A model generated the notes under the pieces. That model made no database searches and was not told the origin of the DNA. It worked only from the letters and a program-made list of their open reading frames with translations. A stretch of 64,000 bases of DNA from Talinum fruticosum (lineage: Eukaryota > Streptophyta > Magnoliopsida > Caryophyllales > Talinaceae), in contig JAITYX010000135.1 of the NCBI GenBank assembly GCA_021018815.1, forward strand, positions 1-64,000, written 5' to 3'. This document shows positions 11,890 to 23,844 of this stretch, piece by piece. The stretch's first letter is position 1; each line of letters begins with the position of its first letter. The position numbers and the translations under genes are program-made.

Positions 11890-12126
11890 GCGCCTATTCA
11901 TCTTCGTCTCGGGTATTCTACATTCCATCTCTCTCAAACGAAACTTTTCGCGGAAGATTTCTACGTGAACAGTCATCCTTGATCGTCTGCAAGCGTCGAA
12001 GAAGCCCTCTCTCGTAAGTTACGACTGCTCTCATCTCTTTCTTCTACATTTTCTTTTCGTCTCTTCTCTTCTACATCTCCTTCTCTTTCCTACTCGAAAG
12101 TTTCATCTTTCCTTCCTTCTCTCAAA

Positions 12127-13765
12127 ATGCCTAAAAGAGGAAACCATCCCGACTTTCAGGTCTCCTCCTCTTCCAAAAAGCCTCGCACCAATAAGCCGGA
12201 AAGCTCAACCCCTTCCAAACCCATTGTCACCCAGACACCTTGTGTTGGACGACAAATTCTTTCCAATAACCAAATTTTCTTGGTTGTCCAACATTCAAAC
12301 CACAGGAGCATACCACTTCCTATGTTTCAGCGAGTTCATCTATCCCGAACTTGTTTCGAGTTCTATACTCACCTCACCCACTCCGAAAATGTTCTAACCT
12401 CCAGGGTTCAGAACATAACCGTTCGCATCAACACCTCTCTCCTCCACCGCCTGTTCAAGGTCTCCTCTCTTTTCTTGAACAGCAACCCCATTCCTTTCAC
12501 TCGAAGTCACCGACGACTTCTTTGAAAAATGCGCCAAAGAATTCCCCGAGTCCCGGAAAAACTTTTCTATGACTCGGTTGAAGTCGAAGCTCGCCTTACA
12601 GTGCTTTCTGCTGATGAGAACCTTTTTCTCACAGCATTCCAAGCAAGGAGAACCCCAACTCCAAGCATCTCAAAGCTCTCTTCGACATCCTTGAGGGATA
12701 CGAAGTAGACCTCTTCCCCTCCATCATTGAGTAGATGGCCATCGTGCCAGCTCAACTTCAATCCAAGAAGAACACCGCCCTTCCTTTCGGTGCTCTTCGA
12801 CCCTTGTCTTCAAGCAATTCCAAGTTCCTCTCCCCTCGGACCCAAACGCCGTGTGCGAGGCTGCCGTTGTGGTCGGCAAGAAGGAACTGCAGGGGTACGG
12901 ATACCGGAAACCGACCACGGTGTGCGGGTTCACAACTCGGAGCCGAGGCCTCCTTCTCCACCTCGGACTCGAAATCAACTCCTCTCTCTCTCCCCTCTCC
13001 ACCTGGTGGTGCTTCCACCTCGGGTGCCTCCAAAACTCTCTCTGCTCTCTTGTCCCCGTTTTTATGGACAAGATCGGCTCCGTGTCCTCCGATTTCGGAG
13101 ACATGCTCCGAGCTTTCAAATCTGTTCTCCAAAATCGACCATCAACCAAAAGACCGGTTAATCCCAAATCCAAGAGCAGCGAGTCTCTAGTTCTTGAGAT
13201 GAGGGAACTGGTAAAGGAGCAGAAGGAGCTGGTCGAGCTCCTCGAGAGAGACGGTCCAAGGCGGCTCGGGACCATGATGACTCGAGACGCGTGCGAAGCG
13301 TCTTCGAGCCCGAGTCGACCTCCTCGGACAGCGAAGAAGAAGAAGAAGAAGCTGCAGATGCGAAGCAGCGAGACGCCGAGGAGCCTGCGGCTGAGGCAGG
13401 TCCATCCGGGCAAGGGAGGCTCACCAAGAAGAAGCAGTGGGAGCTGCCGAGGGTCGACTTGCTCCACAAGCTCAAATAGCAGTACTCGGCTCGGACGGTG
13501 AGTCCGAGTGGGTCGAAGACCTCGCTACTCCGGCGGGTGAGACAGAGCGGACCCCTCCAGCCTACTAAGGTCCCAAGGGAAGAACCCCTCGATCCACTCA
13601 CTCCGGGTCGGCCGCTCGGAGCCGAGCCCCTAACGATAATCCCGGTTCTCCCTCCGCCACGCTCAAGCACATCGTCAATATCATATCGGCGCCGGCGAAC
13701 CTCCACTCCCTCCGCCTCCACTCGAAATCTCCCTCTCCCTCGTAGGCGCCATGCACTGAGTCACA
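12127..13765 (+). pseudogene. copia-A accessory ORF (extra 3' ORF between RNase H and LTR), frameshifted
   Basis: An ATG at 12127 opens a frame starting MPKRGNHPDFQVSSSSKKPR, clearly homologous to the ORF at 40799 in copia-B. The N-terminal third contains a FYPEL-type segment (FSEFIYPEL in the companion copy) and a NITVRIN.SLLHRLFKVSS stretch. I compare this with the plant transposon protein domain found in accessory ORFs, at low certainty. The middle holds a helical Lys/Glu-rich stretch (MRELVKEQKELVELLERD near 13200), and the end is Ser/Glu/Pro-rich and charged. Function is unknown; SIRE elements carry an env-like ORF in this position. Several frame changes fragment it, and one copy-to-copy difference type (CTG versus CTCG) recurs. 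Confidence 0.6.
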
Positions 13766-13876
13766 ATTCCTCGGTCTGCCGAGTCTTCTTCTTTCTGAAA
13801 TTTTTTTGTCCGGACATCTAAGTTGTACTACTTGCTCTTCTCTTCCCTTCTTTTTCTTGTTGTTTTGTTTTTGCTG

Positions 13877-13895
13877 AAAGGCAAGGGGAGAAATA
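13877..13895 (+). other. Second polypurine tract of copia-A
   Basis: tgaaaggcaaggggagaaa, about 300 bp before the LTR, is preserved in copia-B at about 42538-42556 (tgaaaggcaaggggagaag). It resembles a second plus-strand primer in addition to the LTR-proximal tract. Confidence 0.5.
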
Positions 13896-14183
13896 GAGAA
13901 ATAGAGTCGAAAAACTTGTTGTCTTGTTTAGGGGAGTTTTTCCGCCCTTTTGAATTTTAATGGACTAATGCATTTCATTATTAATTTACGAGTTCATTAT
14001 TGCTAGCATGTCTTTTCCGAGTTAATGTTGATTACTTAAAGCATACTTTACCTTTTTGCTCCGATATATTAAGTATTGCTCGATACATTAAGTATGTCTT
14101 ACTCATCTCATCTCATACGCAAACCACTCGGAATCAATTTTTTTCTCTAACAAAGTTTCGTTGAAGTATGGAATGCCTTTCAT

Positions 14184-14197
14184 CAAAAAGGGGAGAT
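14184..14197 (+). other. copia-A 3' polypurine tract
   Basis: caaaaaggggagat immediately precedes the LTR start tgaagactcg. The same sequence precedes the 3' LTR of copia-B. Confidence 0.85.
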
Positions 14198-15749
14198 TGA
14201 AGACTCGAGACACTCGCTCAATACTTTTCTCGAGGTTTTATAACAATGTCATACCTAAAGAGTTTTGATTCCAAGGCATTCTCCGTATCTCGAAACTTCC
14301 TTGAGTAAAATAGTATCTTTTCTGAGTGATACGGATATTACTTTTTATATTTCTTGCTTATCCGTAGCGACTCGAAAAGCTGGTTCTTTGTTCCGAGTCC
14401 AAGCATCACTCGAGTTAATCGCAGATTGAATAGACTAGTGTTTCGTCTTTTCTCACTCGGAATTTGACTTGTGGTTATAAGTCCTATTTTGTTATAGTCG
14501 GTATTTTTAGCTTGTTTCATGCTTAGTCTATATCAAGTTAATCCTCTCCGATATTCTTTATTGAACTTGATTCTTCGCTTAGACTAAGTCGGATGGAATT
14601 CCGAGTATCATGGATATTGGACTCGGAAAATTCCATTATGTTTCGACTCGGATAATCGGTCGGTTTATTTATCGTAATTATTTTATTATCTCGTGTATAA
14701 TCTTGGGCCAAAGTATTTTATACTTTTAGAACCAAAATTGATTTACTTTTGTAGGTTATTCAATCGAGGATACACTTTTCAAACTACAAAAGTTACCGGC
14801 TTCGCAACGTGCAGACATGGCTCTTCACCTTCTCTCGCTCCAGGTCCCAGTAGAGTGTGTCATGGCTGTCTGTTTCCAAATCTGGAAAAGCTGGAACGCC
14901 AAGCTTAGCGGTGGTTTCCACCTTATCTTTCAAGACACTGCCAATGGTTTTGAGACTTTCAAGAGAGTTAAACCGTTGTCCAACGTTCACATTACAACGG
15001 ATACTTTTCGAGTGACTCGTAAAGCTTTTATCAACGGTCACGGAAGACTCTCGGTCAGCGAGTTAAAGATAACGGCTACTCTGCCTGGTTATCTATAAAT
15101 AGAAGCCACTTCATAAGACTTGAAGGTTGCCGAACATATTGTTAATACACATACTTGCTCAAAGTTATTGTATTTACTTTCAATCTTCAACTTACAACTC
15201 CCACTATGTAATTCATTACTTTACGAGTTGTAAAGTCTTGTACTTAGTTACAAACTCTTTCTTACACTCTTTGTAAGGTCCCTTGACTAAGCTGTAAGGG
15301 TTAACTCAGCTTAGTTGTCCCTAGCTGTAAGGGTTATCTCAGCTAGGAAGTACTAGATCGAGATAAGGGAATTTCGAGTCTAGGAAAACTTGTATAGAGT
15401 TGTCTAAGGGAACAACTCGGGTTCGATCGGTTCACGGTATTTTGTGGACTCAAAATAGTGAATTTGACTTCGTGTCCGGATTGGCACGGTCCGTGGTTTT
15501 CTGCCCCAGGAGGGTTTCCACGTAATCTCTAAGTGTTATTATTCGAGTTCATTCTAGACTCGGATAGCTTTACTGACTCTTGCTATTTACGCTAATGACC
15601 TTCCGAGTTAAATCTTTTCGACCTTGTTGATAGACTCGGAATCTGTCTCTGTCTTGTTTTTAACAGATGAGCTAAAGTTTCCAAGAAAAACTTCTATCAC
15701 CCTATTCACCCCCTCTAGGGTGACTCGGACTCTCCCGAGTAAACCTTCA
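14198..15749 (+). repeat. copia-A 3' LTR
   Basis: A 1552-bp LTR running from TGAAGACTCGAG to GTAAACCTTCA, homologous to both LTRs of copia-B and to the solo LTR at 21981-23563. Many short CTCGG/CCGAGT motifs are spread through it. The outer end abuts CACTA-1 TNP2 sequence. Confidence 0.93.
15094..15101 (+). promoter_or_regulatory. copia-A LTR TATA box
   Basis: TATAAATA in ttatctataaatagaagcc. The same position carries TATAAAAG in both copia-B LTRs, and the reverse complement is at 22641-22648 in the solo LTR. This probably marks the start of the R region. Confidence 0.7.
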
Positions 15750-15759
15750 CTCTCCATCG

Positions 15760-16318
15760 ATGTTTTTCATTTTGTATCGAGGTACACCACACTTAGGACA
15801 TTAATGTCTATGTGCATGTTCTTTTCAGTACAATATGCAATCGTTGGGGCAGGCATGTATCTTCTTACACCCCATGCCTATAGGACACAACATCCTCTTC
15901 GCCTCATATATACGGTTGGGAAGCATATTTCCTTCTATAAGTATATCTTTTGTCACTCCACCCATTAGCCGTTTTCAAGTTCATCAACCTCAAGCACAGA
16001 CTAATAAATGGGTATACTTATCACACCCGGGTAAAGAGGCTTCACCGAATCGGCTAATGATTGCTCTAATATGTGGTTGATCGACTAAATCACATTCTAC
16101 TCCATGAACTAGATCTTTAGGTCAATCTTCTAATTTCATACTAGTGGTGGCTTCATTTTCATCATACCCTTCATCTTCCTCTCGTATGTGTATATTCACG
16201 GACTCCTCTTCCCCATGCCATACCCACAGCTTATAAGTTGTGTCAAACCCATGCCGATATAGGTGACCTTTTACAACCTTAGGGGGAATCTTGAGGAGTT
16301 GAAACACCTTAAACACCG
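15760..16318 (-). pseudogene. CACTA-1 TNP2-like transposase fragment
   Basis: From 16318 leftward the minus strand encodes KGHLYRHGFDTTYKLWVWHG, the pattern of the transposase-associated domain at the N terminus of CACTA TNP2 proteins (V..HL...GF...Y..W..HGE). An acidic stretch (IREEDEGYDENE) follows. At 15790-15990 fragments resembling LKTANGWSDKRYTY and a cysteine-rich PIG.G...IHACPNDC-type region follow in another frame. TNP2 is the CACTA transposase acting on the terminal repeats. Stops and a frame change show decay, and the gene is truncated by copia-A. Confidence 0.75.
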
Positions 16319-17129
16319 ACAGAATATGGACTATTCTCCGAATTAGGTGTCATGTTCGATGGCAATCTCTAGAAAGTTGTTAACACCATCACAATATTCT
16401 ACACTCCTCCTATCGCTATAAACCCACGCTCAATCCATACCTTACCCATAAACACAAGAAGAAATTCACCACATATAGTTCGAGAAATACATACTTACAC
16501 ACAAATAATATGACATGAGACTAAGACCTTTCTACGGGGATAGATGGTCCTAAACCCATTTAAGAATAATATGACCCTAGAACGTGTAGCAAAATCTTAT
16601 TATACATTTGAAAAAATTCCAATGGCATTTCCCTTAGTCCTTCAAGTACAACGTACAAAAACGAAGTGGCTAATGTGCATATCCTTATTTAATTGTATGG
16701 TAACATAAGTAAAGATACACACATCAAACTCATTGTCATCATAATTGCACCGAAGAACGAGAGGGGAAATGAGCAACATGATATCTTGTCAAATTTATGA
16801 TAAGATTATAATAGCCACACAACATATTATTATATTATTCTCAAGCTATCCAACACAGACAATTCAAAAACCTATACATACGAAACTAATATCCTAAGCG
16901 CTATACGCACATTTATGCATGTACCGCGACCTAGGATAACTTCTTATGTACAAATTTTTGAACGGGTTCTCTAAGCTTATGAAATACATACGATAATGTA
17001 ATGAAGCATGCCATTAATCAAACTATATGAAAAACAATAAAGCCCTAGTACTTAGTAACAAGTTTTTGGGGATGAGCCTATATCCAAATTATCTTTCTAT
17101 TTCTCTAAAACCCTAAACAAATTTGGATG

Positions 17130-18350
17130 CGAAATTTCGATTTACCATCATTAACTATCATTTTATTTCCCTATAATTAAATCCTAAACTCCTAAAACCA
17201 TTTCTCAAAATCTCAAACATTTCACGAATTTCCAACTTAATAAACTAAACAAATGTTACCTACATTCTTAATATTCAACATTTTCAACAAAGATTCAACA
17301 TTTCAACAATCTCAAACATTACCCACATTCTCAACATTCACATAATTAACCCAAATACATTCAACATTTAATTATATAAATCTTATAAATAACTTAAAGC
17401 AAAAAATAAGAAAGGATAAAGATTCATATCATAAGAACGAGGAAAACAACCCCGACAATGAGCGAGAGGATTCACGGCGAAACACACACAGCCACCGGTA
17501 CAAATACTTTGTAAGAGAAGACAAATACAAGAAAGAGGAGAGACGAGAGGAAATAGTGAGCGAAACAAAATTGAACAACAAAAGGAACAATGACGATGAT
17601 AACTTACCGGTGAGGATTATTCCGAGTAGATCTATATCTCGAGTAGTAGTGGATGACACCGAACCGTGGAAAGCGATAAGACCGAGAGTAGATATCGGAT
17701 GAAGTGGGCATGGAAATAGCGAGTACGTTCTCGGGTTTTTTAGATTGTTCGAAAGACATTTAACAACGGTTCTTTTACGGAACCGTCGTAAAAAAATGCC
17801 TAATACATATGACGACGGTTCATCCGAAAGAGCCGTCGTCATATGTTCTTTACAACGCTGGTTATTAAAAGTTCCACTGGTCCATTTTCATTACGGTTTG
17901 TCCTTTTAACGGTCGTTAAAAGTGGTTTCGTAGTATCTGTATCATTCAATTTCACTATAATTACCGCAAATCCTAAACTCCTAAATCCATTTTTCAAAAT
18001 CTCACACATTTTATGAATTTCCAACTTAATAAACTAAACAAATGTTTCCTACATTCTCAAGATTCAACATTTCAACAATCTCAAACACTACCCACATTCT
18101 CAACATTCACATAATTACCGCAAATACATTCAATATTTAACTATAATATATGTGACATTTAACGACAATTCTGTTACAAGAACCGTCATTAAATGTATTC
18201 AGCAACACATATGACGATGGTTCTCTCGAAAGAATCGTTGTCATATGTGTTAAACAATGCCTGTTATTTACAAAAATGCCACCGGTCTATTTTTCATGAC
18301 GGTTTGTCTTTTAACCGTCGTTAAAGACCCGTCGTTAAAAGTGGTTCCGG
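17130..18350. repeat. Duplicated CACTA-1 terminal block
   Basis: Two features repeat. The intron-like block at about 17180-17350 (ccaacttaataaactaaaca and following) recurs at about 17975-18130. The subterminal block at 17755-17932 (tttaacaacggttc, catatgacgacggttc, ttttaacggtcg) recurs at about 18148-18350. The order shows a partial duplication of the element's end, leaving two tandem terminus-like regions. Confidence 0.7.
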
Positions 18351-18360
18351 CAATGAAGTG

Positions 18361-19036
18361 TGTAACTATAATGTTGCCAAGAGTTTTAAATAAATTCCAC
18401 TTAATATGTTTATTCGGAGATAAGATTCATGTACTTATGTTGTTCAAATCTAAGACTTTTTGATTGAGTATGTTTTCACGGCTTCACCAACACGTGTCTC
18501 CACAACCTTAAATAAGCTGGTATTCATTTCATTTTCAAGCAAACATTTTTTCTTATATCCCTCAAGTTCAAATTTAGCTTTATGTTCCAATGACACCCAC
18601 GATAATCGCTTCATTATCCTAGTATTTTGCATTTCCTCCATCCTTAATCACTTACCCAACCATATCGAACATATTATATGATAAGATCCGACAACGCAAA
18701 ATTATTTAAATCTAATAATCAATGATCTTATATCATCCATGTTTAATGTTTTATCGTAAGAAGTTATAAGATCAACCTAGATATTCTCGACGACCGGATA
18801 AGGATGTTCATAATATTTGAAAGGTTTATTCTAGAATTATTTAGATATGATAGGCTTAATAGATGCAAGATGCCATTTTCTAGAACATAACTAAGATACA
18901 TAACAACAAAATATACTCAACCTTTTACCGTCATATGAATTACTAAAAATCGTGATTTACTCGTAGAATTATGTGATCATTAATTCGATAAATCTAGTAG
19001 AGAACTTTACGAAGAAATATTGTTTGTCTTCATAAA

Positions 19037-19076
<40 letters not shown>

Positions 19077-21980
19077 TATGAATAAAAATGATCTAGATAG
19101 CCAGGTCATGGTTTAGAAAGAATTGACGATAATTAGATGAACTAGTTAAAATTTTTGAATTGGTGATCTATCAAGTAGTCAGATAAGAAAATACTGACTA
19201 GGTCTTTATCTAATGGTATTATCAAAACTTCATATTTCAATAATAAAGAGGAAACAATAAGTAGGGGAAATACCTTGGTAGTGGCATAAATTGAGTAAAG
19301 GATGCTTTGATTACAATATATTTTCATGGGAGAGGCAATAAGATAAAAGCATATTTGAGTATTACTTCTAAGAAATAAAATTATTGTTATGAAATTAAAG
19401 ATTCCATAACAAGAAAACACTAATTTAGGTCATACTTAAATAATTTTTTTCTTTTGATATTGGAACAAGTGCTATAAGTATTGGTGTATATGATGAATTA
19501 AACAACTCTTTATATGAATAATTTTGATAAGCAGAACAAGGATTTCTATGGCAGTACATTTTCGTCAATATTAGAAAAATTTGCTTGTGAAATTATAAAG
19601 TCATGATAAGCAAAAACCACATTAGTCTTGGAGTAATTATGAAGAGTCACAAAAAGAATATATGAAATGGCATAGAAAAATAGGTTCAACTTAGTTTGTA
19701 TTCAAATCAAAGTTAGAATTCGCTGGAATGAATTGTAAATAATAAAGAGTTAAGATGTGTGATAAATGTATAAATATAGCAAATTAGGTTCATAGATATA
19801 TCTTTAGTGGCATAAGCCAAACATACGTACAGAAGCATGTAATTTACAATGATAGGAAGAATTTCGGAAAAAAGAGTTGGATAGTTAATTACAAAAATAT
19901 TATTAATTAAAAAGATTTTTTGGAATGGGGTTATTTCTTTTTAAAAAACAGAACTAATAGTGTAATATAAAAAGTTCGGTATTTTGGTATGAATGAGTAA
20001 AGTTTGGGAAAGCTCTCTTTTAGTGGAAGATAGAGTATAAGAATGGTAATTCAAAAGAAGTAACTAGGTCAACCAACAGATAAAGATTTCTCAGGAGGGA
20101 AATGAGTCATTAGATATTGAAAAATATAATAGCTACAGAATAAGCATCATAAGGACCATTACTGGGAGCAAGAGAAGAAATTTTCGACGTGAATGATTAA
20201 ATGAAGAAAGATAACAAATAAGACAATGTTAGAATGGACATGGATGAGCATGATGGATTAGTATGATTTGCATGTATTTATGAGTTATTATGTGTTGGGA
20301 GTAAATGATGAACTCCATTAGCAATCGACAAAGGTCAAAGAAGTCATTGGATTCAAAGAAGGGTTAAACAATTATGTTACGATGGTTCCTATGGAAAGGA
20401 TTCAACAATGAACATGGGTTAACTAAATTCGATTATGAGCTTATGTAAGTTGATGCAAATGTTCATGTGATGGACATTATATAAGTTTGATCTATCTAAG
20501 TAAGGACGCTTAACCCTTTTTTTTTTACGAAAGGATTTTATATATATCACACTCATTCTTTAATCTTGTATTACAAAATCCAACGTTGCACTTTTACAAA
20601 AATAACCTATTATTTTTTTTTCCTCCCTAAAACATGATGTCTCGTTCAATAAACTCAACCAGGTACAACTCTCCTATGAGTTCGTATAACTCTCTAATCC
20701 AATAGTATGAAGTTATTAGCCAACATAAATCATGTTAAACTATTATCAAAGTATCTAAATTCCATAACTTAATTTCTACAATCATTAAAATTTTACTTGT
20801 ACTTGCTTGTATTTGAACGTCCAAAATACATATAGAATATAATTTCCTCCCTTTAACTTTATGGTTATAACACGTTTCCTATAACCTTGAGCATTTCTCT
20901 CATAGACTCTTCGTCTTTGACTTATGCCTTTAGAAAAGTGGATATTTATCTACTTAAATTACGGTTTTGCTTTCTCAATGATTCTAGCCAATTATCTTTG
21001 ATAAAATATATACGTAGTTACATTTTCTTTCTTCTTTAAATGACTTATTTTATTTAGCATCCTTCCACCAAGCATCAATCATTATATCTAATCGGAATAC
21101 TCTAATATATTAATTTTCAAAACATTTAGCACCCTTTTTTTTAACAAATTATTGAACAGGTCTCCCATACTTCAAAATTATATAATCTTGTTTTCCATCT
21201 CAAGTTCATTATTAATTTCCAAAAATTTGTTAACACAATCTCATTATTTATATTATACCCTAAACACCCTTTCTCTTACGACAAATCCAAATATAATTAA
21301 CTATATCAACTTTCATAAATATCTAAAGAACTATAATATGCTCTACCATAAGTATCTATACTTGAATCAAACAATCCTCTTACCTTTGCAAAATCCTTCA
21401 TTTATTTCAATAACTTCAAAGAACAAGCACCCTTATCAAGAACGTAGAACTCCGGTCAATAAAAATAAATTATGAAATTATAGTAACATCTAAGACCAAA
21501 ACGTTTCGCAATAACCGCAAAAGAGTTGCTCTATCTATATAATCAGTTGTAATGTACTTTATTATTCCATAACTTTCATTGTGCTCCAATATAATCCATG
21601 TCATTCTCATTCACATAATTACCTATGTAATGATTAACTTTTATCTCTCTACACAATATCTCTTATTTATTCACCAAGACATAAATATATATCCTATTCA
21701 TATTTTACGTAAAGGGTCATATTCAATTCGTACACACAACAAATGCTATATATTTATATACATGTATTTTGTTCTTCAATATAGTCAAATAATACAAATA
21801 GGTGTAATCATTACAAATAACGATCACAAACATTATAGGTTTCCCAAATATAATTGGTTATAAATTACGAGTGTCATAAGACCAAAGTGTAAGTCAAAGG
21901 CCGCATTTTTTAATGTGCTTAACAATAACTATTATTTGTGTCTATAAGAAATAATATTGATGTTTTCATGATTATACTCG
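18361..21980. other. Unassigned AT-rich stretch
   Basis: No recognisable domain, LTR or terminal repeat was found in 3.6 kb. A 63-codon minus frame (18450-18641) has a plausible helical, charged peptide (LSWVSLEHKAKFELEGYKKK) but no family I recognise. An (AAT)n tract lies at 19040-19075. The right part (20520-21980) may be decayed interior of gypsy-2, to which it is adjacent, but no pol motif could be read. I see nothing else supportable. Confidence 0.5.
19040..19075. repeat. (AAT)n microsatellite
   Basis: Continuous AAT units in AT-rich sequence. Confidence 0.95.
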
Positions 21981-23563
21981 TGAAGGTTTGCTCGGGAGAG
22001 TCTCGAGTCACCCTAGAGGGGGTGAATAGGGTGAGCAAGTAATCTTGTGGAAATTCAAACTCTTTTGCCAAGTAAAATACGGAATGTAGTTCCGAGTCGA
22101 AAGCAGTCGGAAAAGTAGAGACTCGTAAAGACCGAATAGATAGAAATGGCAAGAAAAGCAAATGCTTTAAGACAATCCGAGTCTAGAATGAACTCAAAAA
22201 GTAAACACTTAGAGAATACGTGGAAACCCTCCCGGGCGTAAAACCACTGACCGTGTCAATCCGCACACGAAGTTAAATCCACTATTTTGAGTCCACAAAA
22301 TACCGTGAATCGATCGAACCCGAGTTGCTCCCTTAGACAACTCTATACAAGTTTTCCTAGACTCGTAAATTCCCTTATCTCGATCTAGTACTTCCTAGCC
22401 GAGATAACCCTTACAGCTTAGGGACAACTAAGCCGAGTTTACCCTTACAGCTTAGTCAAGGGACCTTACAAAGAAAGTAAGAAAGAGTTTGTAATCGAGT
22501 ACAAGACCTTACAACTCGTAAGGTAATGAATTACGGAATAGGAGTTGTAAGTAGAAGATTGAGAATGAATACAAAGACTTTGCACAAGTACGTATATTAA
22601 CAATAGGTTCGGCAATCTTTAAGTCTTGTGAAGTGGCTTCTATTTATAGATGACCAGGCAGAGTAGCCGTTATCTTCATCTCGCTGACCGAGAGTCCTCT
22701 CGTGACCGTTGATAGAAGCTTTCGAGTCACTCGTAAAGTATCCGTTGTAATGTGAACGTTGGACAACAGCTTAACTCTCTTGGAAGTCCCAAAACTACTA
22801 GTGGTGTCCCGAGAGGTAAGGTGAAAACCACCGTTAAGCTTGGCGTCCTAGTTTTCCAGATTTGGAAATGCATGACGCTCGACACAATCTTCCGGGACTC
22901 GGAGCGAGAAAGTGAAAAGCCATGTCTCGCTGGTGATTTGACGTTTTGAAGCCTGGTTACTTTTGTGGTTTGAAAAGGTGTATCCTCGTTTCAATAACCT
23001 ACAAAAGTAAATCAATTTTGGTTCTCAAAGTATAAAATACTTTGGTCCAAGATTAGACACAGATAATAAAATAATTATGATAATTAATCAACTAATTATC
23101 CGAGTCGAAGAGAAGTGGAATTTTCCGAGTCCAATATCAATGATACTCGGAATTCCATCCGATTTAGTCTAAGCGATAAATCAAGATAAGTAAAGAATAT
23201 CGAGTGAGATAACTTGATATAGACTAAGTAATAATCATACTAAAAGTATTGACTATAACATAATAGAGCTTATAGCCGAAGTCGATTCTGAGTGAGAAAA
23301 GACGAAATACTAGTCTATTCAATCTACGATAAATTTGAGTGATGAGGGACTCGTAACAGAGAACCAGCTTGTCCGAGTCACTTACGGATAAGAAAGAAAT
23401 ATAAGAAGTAAAAGTTGTATCACTTAGAGAAGATACCATTTTACTCAAAGAAGTTTCGAGATACGGAGAATACCTTGGAATCAAAACTCTATAAGTATGA
23501 GATGGTTATACTTGATTCATTTAATGCAACTCGTAAATGCGTTGAGAAGTGTCCGAGTCTTCA
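21981..23563 (-). mobile_element. Solo LTR of the copia-A/B family
   Basis: The reverse complement aligns end to end with the 14198-15749 LTR: TGAAGACTCGG at 23563 through to GCAAACCTTCA at 21981, with a TATA box (22641-22648) in the right place. No copia interior flanks it, so it is probably the product of recombination between two LTRs. Flanks offer a possible five-base duplication (tactc/tactg or atact), imperfect in phase. It lies 185 bp from the gypsy-2 primer site, hence within that element's leader. Confidence 0.88.
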
Positions 23564-23717
23564 TACTGAAAAATAACGAATGTTTTGAGAATTACCACAA
23601 TATGTCACCTAAGATATAGGTGTAACCAACGAAACAATAGGCAATGAACTTTACGTCCTATTTCCTCATACTACTTAATGATATTGACCTATACTCATAG
23701 GATCCTAAGGCTCATAG

Positions 23718-23748
23718 TGACTCTAAACCTTGGCTCTAATACCACAAA
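23718..23748 (-). other. gypsy-2 primer binding site (tRNA-Met type)
   Basis: The minus strand reads TTTGTGGTATTAGAGCCAAG next to the LTR end TGGAGCATTACA. This is a one-base (C to T) variant of the TGGTATCAGAGCC site. Confidence 0.8.
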
Positions 23749-23844
23749 TGTAATGCTCCAAATACCATAATCACCAATTTGGCCTTAATGACTAATTAAC
23801 TAGTAATTAGGGCAACGAAAAGGAGTATTGGAAGCGTTACCGCC

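Larger units (their letters stand above)
10643..15749 (+). mobile_element. Ty1/copia element copia-A, 3' part only (SIRE/Maximus-like)
   Basis: The sequence enters the copia pol gene at 10643, exactly where gypsy-1 ends, and runs through RNase H, an accessory ORF, a polypurine tract and a 3' LTR. It is collinear with the complete copia-B at 33669-44352 (10643 corresponds to about 39382). The missing 5' half should lie beyond the left end of gypsy-1, outside the window. Placement in the SIRE/Maximus lineage is inferred from total length in copia-B (10.7 kb), LTR size (1.5 kb) and the extra 3' ORF. Confidence 0.9.
15750..18360 (-). mobile_element. CACTA (En/Spm) element CACTA-1, 5' part, interrupted by copia-A
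   Basis: On the minus strand the element appears to begin at 18360 with CACTTCATTGCCGGAACCAC. It carries subterminal inverted motifs of the type acgacggttc/gaaccgtcgt, then an untranslated first exon ending at a donor-like accgGTAAGT near 17610, an AT-rich intron, and a TNP2 fragment at 15760-16318. Copia-A was inserted in TNP2 at 15749, so the rest lies outside the window. A second, inner terminus-like sequence occurs at about 17932 because the terminal region is duplicated. Confidence 0.7.

Noticed and set aside
12724..13721. Minus-strand frames of 247 and 187 codons as genes
   Set aside because: They are antisense shadows of the copia-A accessory ORF region, with biased Ser/Leu/Arg composition and no domain.
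17429..17842. 137-codon minus frame as a gene
   Set aside because: It covers the terminal repeats and untranslated first exon of CACTA-1, with low-complexity Ser/Leu content.
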